NCBI GenBank assembly: GCA_002495685.1
Contig: DAGJ01000007.1
Location: 68,858-132,857, forward strand
Length of the DNA: 64,000 nt
Reading direction: 5' to 3'
Source: Methanobrevibacter sp. UBA412
Lineage (GTDB): Archaea; Methanobacteriota; Methanobacteria; Methanobacteriales; Methanobacteriaceae
The position numbers were made by a program, and so were the translations under genes. The notes beneath the pieces are model-generated. The model saw only the letters and a list, made by a program, of their open reading frames with translations, did not search any database and had not been told where the DNA came from. Shown piece by piece: positions 27,512-38,460 of this stretch; within the stretch, counting starts at the first letter, position 1, and every line of letters starts with the position of its first letter.

Positions 27512-29389
27512 ATGTATACGCTAACACATATTGACTTGGATAATAATACTAAAAAGAATGTAACTCTTAGAGATTTGAAAGAATATCACCATTTTTCAGA
27601 TAAAATTCATGATGTTAAAGAATTAGAACACTCTCCCATTGCTAATAATATTGATTTCAGTATTGGTGTTTTAGAACCCTTGGATGGTGCTGAAGACTTT
27701 GTTTATGTATATTTAAATCGGCCAGTTGTTAAATTTGGTGATAAAACTGATAATATTATAGGAAGATCCTATAAAGACTTATTTTCAAATGTTAAGGAAT
27801 TTAATTCTTTTGATTGTTTAATGCGAGCTTGGAATGAAAATCGTAGGATTAACACAATAGTTTTAATTTATAAAGATAATAATTTATTGTTTGCTTTAAA
27901 CATTTATTATGTTCGTGAAGATGACTATTTAATAATTTATAGTAAAGATATTACAGATTATGCTAAACTTAAACAAGAACATGAAAAACTATTTTATAAT
28001 TCTAAAGATGGGTTTTTAATCATGAATTATAAAGGGGAGGTTTTGCATACTAATAATAAGTTTTTTGAAATTTTAGGTTATTCTATTGAAGATTTTATGC
28101 AAGTTAACCCTTTATCTTGGATTTTAAAAAATGTTGAAGTCATTTCTTTAACTGATGAAGAATATGGAAATATGTTAGAATTATTAGATGAAGTTATTAG
28201 TCATAGAATTAAAAATACTACTTTTGATGTTAAATACCCATTGAAAAATGGTAAATATGGTTATCTTCATGTTTTTGCAGTTCCTACTAAATATGAAAAT
28301 CAGGATGTAGCTCAAATTAGTATTACAGATATTACTAAATCTAAGAAAAAAGAAATTGAAGCATTAAGATTACATAAAAATCTTAATACTATTCAAGGTA
28401 TGGCAAAAATTGCTATTTCTTCATATAATTTTAAGAATATTCAATGGACTACTGAAATTTTTAATATTCTTGATATGGATCCTTCAAAACATGATTATGA
28501 AAATATTAATACTTATTTAGATTTGATTCTTGATGAGGATCGTAGTATTTTTGATGATGCAATTTCTAAGTTAAATCCTGATAATCCTCAAATTTCATTA
28601 ACTGTTCGTGTTAAAACTTTTAATGGTAAAATTAAGTATATCGCTCAACTTAATAAAGCATTTTATGATGATGATGGTAATTGTAAAGTTGTTATTGGTT
28701 TTATTCAAGATGTTACTCAACAAAAAGTTTATGAAGATAAATTACGTAATGCTTTATCTGAGAAAAATGAATATGCTGATGATTTAGAACTTATTTTGGA
28801 TGAGAAGGATGTTCTTATTAATGAGGTTCATGATCGTGTTAAGAATAATCTTCAAATTATTCAAAGTATATTCGATTTAGAAATGCATTTTAATCCAGAT
28901 AATCCTTCAGCTACTGTTCGTAAGACTTATAATCGTGTTAAATCTATGGCTTTTGCGCATGAACAAGTTTATGATGATTTGGATTCTAATCGTGTTATTG
29001 ATGCTTCTGTTTATATTAGACAAACAGTTTTAACATTGTTTTCTTATTATAATACTAAAATCCGTCCAGTTTTTGAATTAGATAATATAACTTTACCTTT
29101 AAATATTGTTATTCCGTTAGGTTTAATTTTAAATGAGTTATGTATTAATACTATTCAACACGCTTTTGATAAAGGTAATGAAGGTGTATTTTCAGTTGTT
29201 CTTAAAAAGGGTTCTGAAAATGTTGTTCTTATTGTTAAAGATAATGGTCATGGAGCGCCAACTGATTTTTCACCAGTTTCAGATAGTAATTTAGGAATAA
29301 ATATTATAAATAATTTAGTTAGTCAAATAGATGGTAAAGTTGAATATTTAAGTGAAAGTACTGGGTTTTCAGTTTTAATCACTTTTTAA
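27512..29389 (+). CDS. PAS-domain sensor histidine kinase (HisKA_2)
   Basis: 625 residues, no membrane segment. PAS-like repeats are visible at about 60-150, 155-280 (NSKDGFLIMNYKGEVLHTNNKFFEILGYSIEDF) and 290-410. The dimerisation box at about 438 reads EVHDRVKNNLQ: the first His is kept, the second of the usual HHRVKNN is Asp. The ATP-binding domain has N box NELCINTIQHAF and G1 box DNGHGAP. It is not next to a response regulator. It resembles the shorter protein at 11650. ATG with weak ribosome binding site. Confidence 0.85.
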   Translation: MYTLTHIDLDNNTKKNVTLRDLKEYHHFSDKIHDVKELEHSPIANNIDFSIGVLEPLDGAEDFVYVYLNRPVVKFGDKTDNIIGRSYKDLFSNVKEFNSFDCLMRAWNENRRINTIVLIYKDNNLLFALNIYYVREDDYLIIYSKDITDYAKLKQEHEKLFYNSKDGFLIMNYKGEVLHTNNKFFEILGYSIEDFMQVNPLSWILKNVEVISLTDEEYGNMLELLDEVISHRIKNTTFDVKYPLKNGKYGYLHVFAVPTKYENQDVAQISITDITKSKKKEIEALRLHKNLNTIQGMAKIAISSYNFKNIQWTTEIFNILDMDPSKHDYENINTYLDLILDEDRSIFDDAISKLNPDNPQISLTVRVKTFNGKIKYIAQLNKAFYDDDGNCKVVIGFIQDVTQQKVYEDKLRNALSEKNEYADDLELILDEKDVLINEVHDRVKNNLQIIQSIFDLEMHFNPDNPSATVRKTYNRVKSMAFAHEQVYDDLDSNRVIDASVYIRQTVLTLFSYYNTKIRPVFELDNITLPLNIVIPLGLILNELCINTIQHAFDKGNEGVFSVVLKKGSENVVLIVKDNGHGAPTDFSPVSDSNLGINIINNLVSQIDGKVEYLSESTGFSVLITF

Positions 29390-29514
29390 TAAACTTTTTT
29401 TCATGATAAATTTTATTATATATGAAAATCTTATAAATGTATTAGATAACTTATTTTAATAAATATTATTTAAAATGATTTTTTTAAAGAATTAAATAAT
29501 TGGTGATTAATAAA

Positions 29515-30462
29515 ATGATTGGTCCATGGGTAGAAAAATATAGACCTCAAAGTTTAGATGATATTGTAGGTCAAACACAAATTATAAACAGACTTGAAAA
29601 GTATGTTAATGAAGAAAGTATGCCTAATCTTATGTTTACTGGCCCTGCAGGTGTTGGTAAAACAACTACTGCTTTAAGTTTAGCTAAAGCTGTTCTTGGA
29701 GATTATTGGAAACAAAATTTTTTAGAGTTAAATGCTTCTGATGCTAGAGGAATTGATACTGTACGAAATAATATTAAAAACTTTTGCCGTTTAAAACCTG
29801 TTGGTGCTCCATTTCGTATAATTTTCCTTGATGAAGTTGATAATATGACTAAAGATGCTCAACATGCTCTTCGTCGTGAAATGGAAATGTATACTAAGAC
29901 TGCTAGTTTCATTTTAAGTTGTAATTATTCAAGTAAAATCATAGACCCTATCCAATCTCGTTGTGCTATTTTCAGATTCGCACCACTTAAAGGTGAAGAT
30001 ATTAATAAACGATTGGAATATATTGCAAGCTCTGAGGGTTTTGAATTTGATGAAGAAGCTATCAAAACAATTGTTTATTTTGCTGAAGGGGATATGCGTA
30101 AATCTGTTAATATGTTACAATCTGCAGCTTCTGAAGGGGAAGTTATTTCTGAAAATGCAGTATATGATGTTGTAAGTAAAGCTAGACCTGAAGATATTAA
30201 TAATTTAGTTACAAAAGCCCTTACTGGTGATTTTATGGGTGCTAGGAATATTTTACGTGAAACAATGGTTTTACATGGTACTAGTGGTGAAGATATGATT
30301 AATCAAATCTATCAAGAAGTTAGTAGACGTGTTATGGATGATAAAATGGAAGGTAAAGTGTATATGGATTTAATTGAAGGTATTGCTGATACAGATTTCC
30401 GTATACGTGAAGGGGCCAATCCTAGAATACAATTAGAAGCGTTACTCGCTAAATTCTTATAA
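29515..30462 (+). CDS. rfcS: Replication factor C small subunit
   Basis: AAA+ clamp-loader subunit that, with RfcL, opens and loads PCNA at primer ends. 315 residues: [16 protein letters not shown], Walker [12 protein letters not shown], Walker [10 protein letters not shown], the SRC motif [14 protein letters not shown] 29515 is chosen (GGTGA eight bases upstream; [11 protein letters not shown] is the family start); the longer TTG/GTG starts overlap the ribosome binding site. rfcL follows 36 bases downstream, an operon conserved in archaea. Confidence 0.96.
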   Translation: MIGPWVEKYRPQSLDDIVGQTQIINRLEKYVNEESMPNLMFTGPAGVGKTTTALSLAKAVLGDYWKQNFLELNASDARGIDTVRNNIKNFCRLKPVGAPFRIIFLDEVDNMTKDAQHALRREMEMYTKTASFILSCNYSSKIIDPIQSRCAIFRFAPLKGEDINKRLEYIASSEGFEFDEEAIKTIVYFAEGDMRKSVNMLQSAASEGEVISENAVYDVVSKARPEDINNLVTKALTGDFMGARNILRETMVLHGTSGEDMINQIYQEVSRRVMDDKMEGKVYMDLIEGIADTDFRIREGANPRIQLEALLAKFL

Positions 30463-30497
30463 ATATGAATTAAAATATTAAAAGGACTTTACATAAC

Positions 30498-32027
30498 ATG
30501 TTATGGACAGATAAATACCGACCACAAACCTTTAAAGAATTATTAGGTAATGGTAAAAGTAAAAAACAAATAGAACATTGGGTTAATGAGTGGAAAAAAG
30601 GTAATCCTCAAAAACCATTACTTTTAGTTGGACCTGCAGGTATAGGTAAAACATCTTTAGCTTATATAATAGCTAAAGAATTCTCTGAACATATAGAATT
30701 AAATGCCAGCGATAAAAGATCTTATGATATATTAATGAGTACTATTGGAGAATCCTCTAGTACACATTCTCTTTTTGGTGAATCATATAAACTTCTTATC
30801 TTAGATGAAGTAGATGGTATTAATGGTAATGATGATCGTGGAGGATCACGTGCTATTAATAAAATTATTAAAGAATCTAAACAACCTATGATTATGATGG
30901 CTAATGATTTTTATAGTAAACGATTAACCACTATTAAAACTAAATGTCTTGTAATTAAAATGACTAAAGTTCACACTAACTCTGTAGGTGCTGCATTAAA
31001 AAAAATCTGCAGAAAAGAAGGAATAGATTTTGATCCTGAAGCTATAAAAGTTTTAGCTAAAAACAGTAATGGAGATATGCGTGCAGCAATCAATACTTTA
31101 CAAGCTGCAAGTGAAGACGGTGAAAAATTTGAATTATCAAATTTAGATAATATTTCACAAAAAGATAACACTAATAATATTTTTGACACTGTACGTACAG
31201 TTCTTAAAAGTAGAACAGTTAATCATATTAAACCAGATATGATGATTGATGAAGATCCTACTCTTGTAATGGAATATATTGCAGAAAATATTCCCCATGA
31301 ATATGAAAAACCATCTGAAATAAAAAATGCATATGAAAATATTGCTAAAGCTGATTTGTACTTTGGAAGAGCAAGAGCTACAAGGGATTATACTTACTGG
31401 AGATATGCATCTGATTTTATGGGGCCAGGTGTTGCTTTAAGTAAAAAAGAAACTTATCGTAAATTTACAAGATTAACAGGAGCTCAAGCTTTTCGTTTAA
31501 TGGGTCAAACACGGGGTAAACGAGCTTTACGTGATCGTATTGCTGAAAAAATGGAAAATAAAATGCACGTTTCATTAGAAGTAGCATATACTATGTTTCC
31601 TTCATTTGAAATTATTTTCCAAAATGATGAAATGGCTTATGAAATCAGTAGCTTTTTAGAATTAGAAGATGATGAGATTAAACGCTTCCGTAAAAGAAAA
31701 ATTCCAAAAAAAGTCATTAAGAAAATGGAAAAAGAAATTAATGAAGCTAAACGTTTAGAACGTGAAGAACTTAATAAGAATATAAAAACAGGAATTTATC
31801 GGGAATCTACTAAAAAAACTTTAAATAAAGTAAAAGAAAATGCAGAAGAAAAAGTTAAGGATTCTAAATCTGATGATGATTCTAATGTAATTAGTAATGA
31901 AAATCCTGAAAAAGAAAATTTTAAACCAGAAGAGAAAGAATCTAAACCTAAAAAGTCTAAAAAACCTAAAAAAGAAAAAGAATCTGAAAAGTTAGATAAG
32001 GGACAAACTAGTTTATTTAGTTTTTAA
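30498..32027 (+). CDS. rfcL: Replication factor C large subunit
   Basis: Clamp-loader large subunit, 509 residues. [18 protein letters not shown], Walker [10 protein letters not shown], Walker [10 protein letters not shown]. The C-terminal 100 residues are Lys/Glu-rich and low in complexity, and the protein ends in GQTSLFSF, a PCNA-interacting (PIP) box. AAAGGAC lies upstream of the ATG. Translation probably follows that of rfcS on one mRNA. Confidence 0.96.
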   Translation: MLWTDKYRPQTFKELLGNGKSKKQIEHWVNEWKKGNPQKPLLLVGPAGIGKTSLAYIIAKEFSEHIELNASDKRSYDILMSTIGESSSTHSLFGESYKLLILDEVDGINGNDDRGGSRAINKIIKESKQPMIMMANDFYSKRLTTIKTKCLVIKMTKVHTNSVGAALKKICRKEGIDFDPEAIKVLAKNSNGDMRAAINTLQAASEDGEKFELSNLDNISQKDNTNNIFDTVRTVLKSRTVNHIKPDMMIDEDPTLVMEYIAENIPHEYEKPSEIKNAYENIAKADLYFGRARATRDYTYWRYASDFMGPGVALSKKETYRKFTRLTGAQAFRLMGQTRGKRALRDRIAEKMENKMHVSLEVAYTMFPSFEIIFQNDEMAYEISSFLELEDDEIKRFRKRKIPKKVIKKMEKEINEAKRLEREELNKNIKTGIYRESTKKTLNKVKENAEEKVKDSKSDDDSNVISNENPEKENFKPEEKESKPKKSKKPKKEKESEKLDKGQTSLFSF

Positions 32028-32059
32028 AATTATCCTTTTTAAAATCTTTTTCCCTTTTT

Positions 32060-32734
32060 TTAATGATTTTTTTCAATAAATTTTTTAGATTTAAGAATAT
32101 TTTCTTTATATTGAGGTATGATTTCTGATATGAAATCCATAAAGCTTAAACTTAATTTTCCATAAGTTCTTGCAGGATAATCTGTTTTATTATTGTTATC
32201 TAAAAAGCTGTTTATCCATTCATTAGAAACATTAATAAAAGGATAAATAATTGGAACATTTTCATTATTGTTATGTCTTTTGAAATTAATACCTTCACCT
32301 GTGAAGATATCGGATAATATATTATATGCTTCAATATTTAAGGTTAAACTACTAATTTTTTTATTTATTTTAAAATTATCTTTATCCTTGTATTCAACGA
32401 AATTTATTCCGTATTTTCTACTATAAGGTTCCAGTATAATTATTATTAATTCATCAGTTGAATCTTTAATTTCTGGAAGTAAAACAGTGTCTTTTGGTTT
32501 TAGTTGGTGGGATAAAATTTTACTTGCATGATTACAAATTTTTTGAAGTAAACTACTTCTTAATATTTTTATTTCAGGATAATATTTATTGAAAGTTTGC
32601 TCTCGTTTTCTACTGAATTTACTGAAACGTAAATTATTTATGTAGATAATTTCAGGTGTGTAACTGATAAAGCGAGTATCTACTCCTATAATTTTTAAAA
32701 GTTTCAATACTTCTTTTTTGTTGGTGGATGTCAT
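32060..32734 (-). CDS. Uncharacterised 224-aa protein
   Basis: Not recognised with confidence. MTSTNKKEVLKLLKIIGVDTRFI starts it; the middle LKPKDTVLLPEIKDSTDELIIIILEPY weakly recalls PP-loop nucleotide-binding folds but lacks an SGGxDS motif. No membrane segment or cysteine pair. It is 38 bases downstream of aroE on the same strand, so probably co-transcribed. Convergent with rfcL. Confidence 0.6.
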   Translation of the reverse strand: MTSTNKKEVLKLLKIIGVDTRFISYTPEIIYINNLRFSKFSRKREQTFNKYYPEIKILRSSLLQKICNHASKILSHQLKPKDTVLLPEIKDSTDELIIIILEPYSRKYGINFVEYKDKDNFKINKKISSLTLNIEAYNILSDIFTGEGINFKRHNNNENVPIIYPFINVSNEWINSFLDNNNKTDYPARTYGKLSLSFMDFISEIIPQYKENILKSKKFIEKNH

Positions 32735-32772
32735 AATTTTTAGAATTTAAAAAGAAAGAATAATATTGGGAT

Positions 32773-33648
32773 TTATATTTTCTTTTCTTCTATTTTTGTG
32801 GTTAAAATTTCTCTTAATTTATTTTCCATAATATCTTTTGGTGCTTCTTTACCAGTCCATATTTTTATTGCTTCTGCAGCTTGGTAAATTAACATTTTTA
32901 CACCGTTTACTGTTTTTGCTCCTGCTTCTTTTGCTTCTTTAATTAAGTTTGTTTCAATTGGATTGTAGACTATATCATTTACAATTATGTCTTCAGGTAT
33001 TTCATCAGCATGTAATATAGGGTTTTGGTCAGGATATCCTTTCATTCCAAGGGGTGTTGTGTTTATTAAGATATCTGTTTGTTGTGCTTGAAGTATTAAA
33101 TTATCCATATTGTCATAGTTTAAATCTGATAGTATTCCAGTATTTTTAATATTGCTTGTTAATTCTTCTGCTTTAGCTAAATCCCGATTTATCACTGTTA
33201 ATGAGTTTATACCTGAATGTGCTAATTGGTAACATATTGCTCTGCTTGCTCCACCAGCACCAACTACAAGTATGTCTTTATTTGTTACACTTGTTTTGTT
33301 TTCTAGGGCATGTAAACATCCTATTCCATCTGTATTGTAACCAATAGCTTCATTATTCTCGAATTTTATAGTGTTAACTGCTCCAATTTCTTTAGCTATC
33401 GGGTCTAAGTGGTTTAAAGTTACAAGTACATTTTTTTTATGAGGTATAGTTACATTTAAACCTTTGATATTTAATTTGTTAGCTCCTCCAATAGCAGATC
33501 CAAGATTTTCACTTAATACGTGAAAAGGTAAATAAACATAATTTAAGTTTAAATATTCAAATGCAGCATTATTTATTATTGGACTAAAACTGTGTTCTAT
33601 AGGATCTCCAATAACTCCAATAATATTTGTTGTTCCATCAATAATCAT
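32773..33648 (-). CDS. aroE: Shikimate dehydrogenase
   Basis: Reduces 3-dehydroshikimate with NADPH. 291 residues: substrate motif DPIEHSFSPIINNAAF, catalytic lysine in NVTIPHKKNVL, aspartate in NTDGIGC, Rossmann loop VVGAGGASRAICY, and NTTPLGMKG. AAGGTGA ribosome binding site before ATG. Second shikimate gene of the window. The 276-base A+T-rich gap to hisS holds both divergent promoters and nothing else I can see. Confidence 0.95.
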   Translation of the reverse strand: MIIDGTTNIIGVIGDPIEHSFSPIINNAAFEYLNLNYVYLPFHVLSENLGSAIGGANKLNIKGLNVTIPHKKNVLVTLNHLDPIAKEIGAVNTIKFENNEAIGYNTDGIGCLHALENKTSVTNKDILVVGAGGASRAICYQLAHSGINSLTVINRDLAKAEELTSNIKNTGILSDLNYDNMDNLILQAQQTDILINTTPLGMKGYPDQNPILHADEIPEDIIVNDIVYNPIETNLIKEAKEAGAKTVNGVKMLIYQAAEAIKIWTGKEAPKDIMENKLREILTTKIEEKKI

Positions 33649-33924
33649 TTTTTAATTTCACCTTTATGGATAAATTTAATTTTTAATATTTTATTATTAT
33701 AAATAAAAATCAGTATTTAATATATTTATTATTATTTTTTATCTTATAAATATATTAAAGGATTAAGAAAGTTTTTATTATAGTATTATTTATTTTGAAT
33801 TCATATTTTTATTAAATATTTTTAATAAGCATAACAACTAATATTTAATTAATAATAAATTTTTAACATTAATAAATTATAATTATATTAATAAAAAAAT
33901 TATTTTCATGGAGATAAACAATTT

Positions 33925-35211
33925 ATGGAATTTAATAGACCTAGAGGAACAAGAGATTTCCTATTTGATGAAATGAGAGAAAGAAAAAGAGTAGAAAATA
34001 TATTACGTGATGTTTTTCAATCATATGCTTTTCAAGAAATTAAAACACCAATTTTTGAAGAATTAGAATTATTCACAACAAAATCTGGTGAAGAAATAGT
34101 GGATCAATTGTATAATTTTAAGGATAAAAGTGATCGTGAAATTACATTACGTCCAGAAATCACTGCACCAGTTGCTAGATTATATTTAAATGAATTAACA
34201 AAAACAGCAAAACCAATTAAATTATATTATTATGGTAGTTGTTTTAGATATGAACGACCTCAAAAAGGTAGATTTAGACAATTTTGGCAATTTGGATGTG
34301 AACTCATAGGAGCAAGAAGTCCTGATGGTGAAGCAGAAGTATTAAGTATGTGTAATACTTCCTTAGAAAGATTAGGTATAAAAACTGCAGAAATACATAT
34401 TAATCATCTTGGAATTATAAGAGGTTTATTCAAACACTTTGATATAGATTCTGATACTCAAAGAGAATTAATGATAATAATAGATAAAGGGGATAAAGAT
34501 TTATTAAAAGAATCTCTTATTGGGGAAAAACCATTAATAGATAATCCTGAATTAAATGCAGTACTCATTGACTTAATTGATATGGTGGGGAATAAAAATA
34601 TTATTAAAAATATTGAAGATTTAGTTGGGGATTATGAAGAAACTGTAGATAGTATAGATGAATTAAAAGATTTAATAAAAGCTTTAGATAGTTATAATCT
34701 TGAAAATTATAAACTAAATTTAGGTGTAGCAAGAGGTTTAGATTATTATACTGGAATAGTTTTTGAAGTATACATTCCTGAACTTGGAGCACAAAAACAA
34801 GTTTGTGGGGGAGGAACTTATAGTCTTATAAAAATATTTGGTGGTGATGAAGTAGAATCTACAGGTTTTGCTTTTGGATTTGATAGATTGATGAATGCAA
34901 TTAAAGAACCAGAAGTTTTAACTCCTTATATTGATGCTTATGTTTTACCTATAAATGAAGAAACACACTTTGAATCATTTACTATAGCGACAAAACTTAG
35001 AAATCAAGGAGTAAAAACTGAAGTGGATTTATCTACTCGAAAATTTAAAAAAGCATTAAAACATGCTAATAAATTGAAAGTTCCTTATGTTGTGATGGTA
35101 GGTAAAAGAGATTTAGATCAAGGTTCAGTAACACTTAAAAATATGTATAGTGGAGAACAAGAAATTGTTAGTGTTAATGTACTTGCTGATACTATTAAAA
35201 AACATTTATAA
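33925..35211 (+). CDS. hisS: Histidyl-tRNA synthetase
   Basis: Class II synthetase, 428 residues. Motif 2 region RYERPQKGRFRQFWQFGCELIG, the histidine-specific RGLDYYTGIVFEVY, motif 3 GFAFGFDRL, and a C-terminal anticodon-binding domain (YVLPINEE... TEVDLSTRKFKKALKHANK). Start motif RPRGTRDFL. GGAGATAA upstream. hisI follows at 29 bases with AAAGGAGG, a natural pairing of charging and synthesis of histidine. Confidence 0.96.
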   Translation: MEFNRPRGTRDFLFDEMRERKRVENILRDVFQSYAFQEIKTPIFEELELFTTKSGEEIVDQLYNFKDKSDREITLRPEITAPVARLYLNELTKTAKPIKLYYYGSCFRYERPQKGRFRQFWQFGCELIGARSPDGEAEVLSMCNTSLERLGIKTAEIHINHLGIIRGLFKHFDIDSDTQRELMIIIDKGDKDLLKESLIGEKPLIDNPELNAVLIDLIDMVGNKNIIKNIEDLVGDYEETVDSIDELKDLIKALDSYNLENYKLNLGVARGLDYYTGIVFEVYIPELGAQKQVCGGGTYSLIKIFGGDEVESTGFAFGFDRLMNAIKEPEVLTPYIDAYVLPINEETHFESFTIATKLRNQGVKTEVDLSTRKFKKALKHANKLKVPYVVMVGKRDLDQGSVTLKNMYSGEQEIVSVNVLADTIKKHL

Positions 35212-35240
35212 TTAAAATTATTTAAAGGAGGAATAAATTA

Positions 35241-35654
35241 ATGGAAATGAATTTTCGATTAGAAAAAAATGGTGAAAATCTTATAATTGCTGTAGCACAA
35301 GATTATCAAACAAATGAAGTTTTAATGGTAGCATTTATGAATGAAGAAGCGTTACAAGATACATTAAAAACTGGTAAAGCACATTATTATAGTACATCTC
35401 GTGGAAAACAATGGATGAAAGGAGAAAGTAGTGGAAACACACAACAAGTCCATGAGATATTATTTGATTGTGATGCAGATGCAATAATTTTAAAAATAGA
35501 TCAAAAAGGAGCTGCTTGTCATTTAGGATATAGAAGTTGTTTCTTTAGACAATTAGATTTAAAAACAAAAGATATTACTAATATATCTGATGATGAAATA
35601 AAAACAATTAGTGAAAGATTATTTAATCCAGAAGAAGTTTATGGAAAACAATAA
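35241..35654 (+). CDS. hisI: Phosphoribosyl-AMP cyclohydrolase
   Basis: Third step of histidine synthesis; zinc enzyme. 137 residues: AVAQDYQTNEVLMVAFMNEEAL, YYSTSRGKQWMKGESSGN, the metal-binding DCDADAIILK and GAACHLGYRSCFF. Single-domain archaeal form without HisE fused. AAAGGAGG 8 bases before ATG. Probably co-transcribed with hisS and perhaps the PIN-ATPase gene 32 bases later. Confidence 0.95.
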   Translation: MEMNFRLEKNGENLIIAVAQDYQTNEVLMVAFMNEEALQDTLKTGKAHYYSTSRGKQWMKGESSGNTQQVHEILFDCDADAIILKIDQKGAACHLGYRSCFFRQLDLKTKDITNISDDEIKTISERLFNPEEVYGKQ

Positions 35655-35686
35655 TTATTAAAAAAAACAAGTATGAGGATTTTTAA

Positions 35687-37558
35687 ATGGATTACGATAT
35701 AACTGAAGAAGATGAAGAAAAACGATTCGTCCCAGATACAAGTGCAATAATTGAAGGAACAATAAAAAAAATCCTCGACAATGATGATTTAATTTATCCA
35801 GAAATAATTATTCCTGAAGCTGTAATAGCGGAATTAGAACACCAAGCAAACAATAGTAGACCAACAGGATTCACAGGATTAAATAATTTAAAAGAATTAC
35901 AAAAATTAGCTCAAAATCAATATTTAAATATTCATTTTACAGGAAGAAGACCTAATACTTCTGAAATTATAGATGCCAGAAAAGGGGAAGTTGATGCACT
36001 TATAAGGGATGTTGCACGTGATGAAAATGCAATACTTGTTACAAGTGATAAAGTTCAAGCCGAAACTGCAGAAGCACAAGGTTTAAATGTAATTTATAAT
36101 GCTCAAAAATATCATGGAGATAAAGATCTTAAAATTATGGAATTTTTCACTGCAGATACAATGAGTGTTCATTTAAAAGAAAATGTTCCTGCTTTTGCTA
36201 AGAAAGGAACACCTGGACATATTGAACTTGTACAAATTTCAGAAAATAAGATTTCATATAATGATTTAGAAAACTTTGCTGAAGAAATTCTTGAAAAGGC
36301 AAGTAATGATAAAAGAACATATTTAGAAGCTGATTTGAAGGGAGCTATTGTAGTTCAATCTAAAGATTTAAGAATTAGTATCACTCGCCCACCTTTCAGT
36401 GAAGCAATGGAAATAACTGCTGTTAGACCTGTTGCTGAAGTATCACTTGAAGATTATAATATAAGTGAAGATTTACTTAATCGTATTAGTCAAGGTGATC
36501 ATGGTATTTTAATTAGTGGGTCTCCAGGTGCAGGTAAAAGTACTTTTGCACAAGCTTTAGCTACTTATTTTAGTCAGAATATGAGTAAAGTTGTTAAAAC
36601 TATGGAATCTCCTCGTGATTTACAAGTTCCCGATGAAATTACTCAATATTCTCCTTTAGAGGGGGATATGGAGAAAACAGCTGATATTCTTTTACTTGTA
36701 CGTCCTGATGTAACAATATATGATGAGTTACGTAAAAGTTATGATTTTCAAATTTTTGCAGATATGAGACTTGCAGGTGTGGGGATGGTTGGTGTGGTTC
36801 ATGCTACTAAACCTATAGATGCTATTCAAAGAATAACTAATCGTGTTGAATTAGGTGTTATTCCAAGTATTGTTGATACAACTATTTTTATAGATGAAGG
36901 CCATATTAGTAGTGTTTATGAAACTCGAATGACTGTTAAAGTACCAAGTGGTATGCAAGAACAAGATTTAGCTAGACCAGTTATAGAAGTTAGAGATTTA
37001 TTAACTGGTGATTTAAAGAATGAGATTTATACTTATGGGGAACAAACTATTGTTATAGATGTGGAACAAGTAGGTAAAAAAGGTTCTGAGGAAGATGAAT
37101 CTAGTAGTGTTGAACGTATAGCTGAAAAACAAATTATTAGGGATGTTAAAAAGGTTATTCCAGGAGCACAAATTGAAGCTAAAATTATTTCACCTAATAG
37201 GGTAAGAGTTTCAGTTCCGAATGAGTATCGTCCTAAAATTATTGGACGTGGCGGTAAACGTATTGATGAATTAGAACGTAAAATCGGTATTGGTATAAGT
37301 ATTGAAACTTTAAATGAAGGTCCTGATGATGATTTAAGAATACCTTGTCAAGTTAATAAGAAAGGTGTTAATTTAGAATTCCCAAAAGATAGTACTGGTT
37401 CTAGTTTTGATATTTTTGTAGGTGATGACTATTTATTCACTGCTACTGTTGGTAAAAGTGGTTTAATACGTTTACGTCGTGGTTTGGAGTTAACAGATAT
37501 CTTATTAGATGCTATTGATGAGAATATTGGAATTTTTGCAAGAAGAAGAAATGATTAA
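35687..37558 (+). CDS. PINc/VapC-like ATPase with PIN, PilT/VirB11-type ATPase and KH domains
   Basis: 623 residues in three parts: PIN nuclease-like domain (about 15-145; FVPDTSAIIEG, AELEHQA, VTSDKVQAE acidic residues kept), a type IV secretion-like ATPase (about 250-480; Walker A GSPGAGKSTFAQAL), and a KH domain (about 500-545; RPKIIGRGGKRIDELER). This domain order is a conserved archaeal family, thought to act on RNA; the role is unproven. TGAGGAT ribosome binding site. The next gene follows by 14 bases. Confidence 0.88.
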   Translation: MDYDITEEDEEKRFVPDTSAIIEGTIKKILDNDDLIYPEIIIPEAVIAELEHQANNSRPTGFTGLNNLKELQKLAQNQYLNIHFTGRRPNTSEIIDARKGEVDALIRDVARDENAILVTSDKVQAETAEAQGLNVIYNAQKYHGDKDLKIMEFFTADTMSVHLKENVPAFAKKGTPGHIELVQISENKISYNDLENFAEEILEKASNDKRTYLEADLKGAIVVQSKDLRISITRPPFSEAMEITAVRPVAEVSLEDYNISEDLLNRISQGDHGILISGSPGAGKSTFAQALATYFSQNMSKVVKTMESPRDLQVPDEITQYSPLEGDMEKTADILLLVRPDVTIYDELRKSYDFQIFADMRLAGVGMVGVVHATKPIDAIQRITNRVELGVIPSIVDTTIFIDEGHISSVYETRMTVKVPSGMQEQDLARPVIEVRDLLTGDLKNEIYTYGEQTIVIDVEQVGKKGSEEDESSSVERIAEKQIIRDVKKVIPGAQIEAKIISPNRVRVSVPNEYRPKIIGRGGKRIDELERKIGIGISIETLNEGPDDDLRIPCQVNKKGVNLEFPKDSTGSSFDIFVGDDYLFTATVGKSGLIRLRRGLELTDILLDAIDENIGIFARRRND

Positions 37559-37572
37559 ATAAAGGTTTTATT

Positions 37573-38319
37573 ATGAATATTGGAGCATCAACTTTAGCAA
37601 GCACTGATTTAGAAAAGTTTTTGGATTATTGTGTGGATTTAGATTTGGACTTTGTGGAGCTTGTTAAATCTTATCCTAATCATGATTTGGATTTTGATTT
37701 ATTAAACTCTTATGATTTTACTTATAGTGTTCATAGTCCCCTTATTGATATGAATATTTGCAGTTTAACACGCAGTATTAGAGAAGCTAGTATGCAGGAA
37801 TTAAAAGATAGTATTGATGATGCTGCTCGTTTAGGTGCTAGAAATGTTGTTATTCATCCAGGTAAGGTTTCTTTTTTGGGTCAACCTTATGAAGATCATA
37901 TTTATGATATTTGTGTTGATTCTTTTAAGGAAATTCATTATTATAGTTCTGGTACTGGGGTTATGCCTTTAATTGAGAATATGCCCCTTATTCCTGGTTT
38001 TATGTATACTGATATTAATAGGTTAAATTCTACACTTGATAATTTAGATATGTTTATGACTTTTGATATTGGTCATGCTTACACTGCAGGTTTTAGTGAA
38101 AATGAAATGTATTTTCCAAGAATTAAACACATACATTTGCATGATAATAATGGTGATGATGATTCACACTTGCCATTAGGTGAAGGCAGTATAGATTTAA
38201 AACAGGTATTATATCTTCTTGATGAAAAAAATTATAAGGGCACCTACATTATAGAAGCAAATAATCCTGAATCATTAAAGATTAGTTTAGAATACTTAAA
38301 AAATAATAATTTCATTTAA
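37573..38319 (+). CDS. Sugar phosphate isomerase/epimerase family TIM-barrel protein
   Basis: 248 residues of the xylose isomerase-like/AP endonuclease 2 superfamily. Metal ligands are visible as VVIHPGKVSF, PLIENMPLIPG, MTFDIGHAY, IKHIHLHDNNGDDDSHLPLGEG and YIIEANNPESL. Substrate unknown; archaeal members are often annotated as endonuclease IV-like but this one is short. 14 bases after the PIN-ATPase gene, so in the same operon. It is the last housekeeping-type gene before the accessory region. Confidence 0.82.
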   Translation: MNIGASTLASTDLEKFLDYCVDLDLDFVELVKSYPNHDLDFDLLNSYDFTYSVHSPLIDMNICSLTRSIREASMQELKDSIDDAARLGARNVVIHPGKVSFLGQPYEDHIYDICVDSFKEIHYYSSGTGVMPLIENMPLIPGFMYTDINRLNSTLDNLDMFMTFDIGHAYTAGFSENEMYFPRIKHIHLHDNNGDDDSHLPLGEGSIDLKQVLYLLDEKNYKGTYIIEANNPESLKISLEYLKNNNFI

Positions 38320-38460
38320 TCTATATTCTTTTTTTATAAATCTTTTTTTATTTTTCAAATGCTCTTGGAAAATTCATATTTAAATAATAATTTAATATTA
38401 TTAATTAGACCTGGAAAACAAAAATTTAAAATTATTTTTTTAAGGAGGTAAAATCAAAAC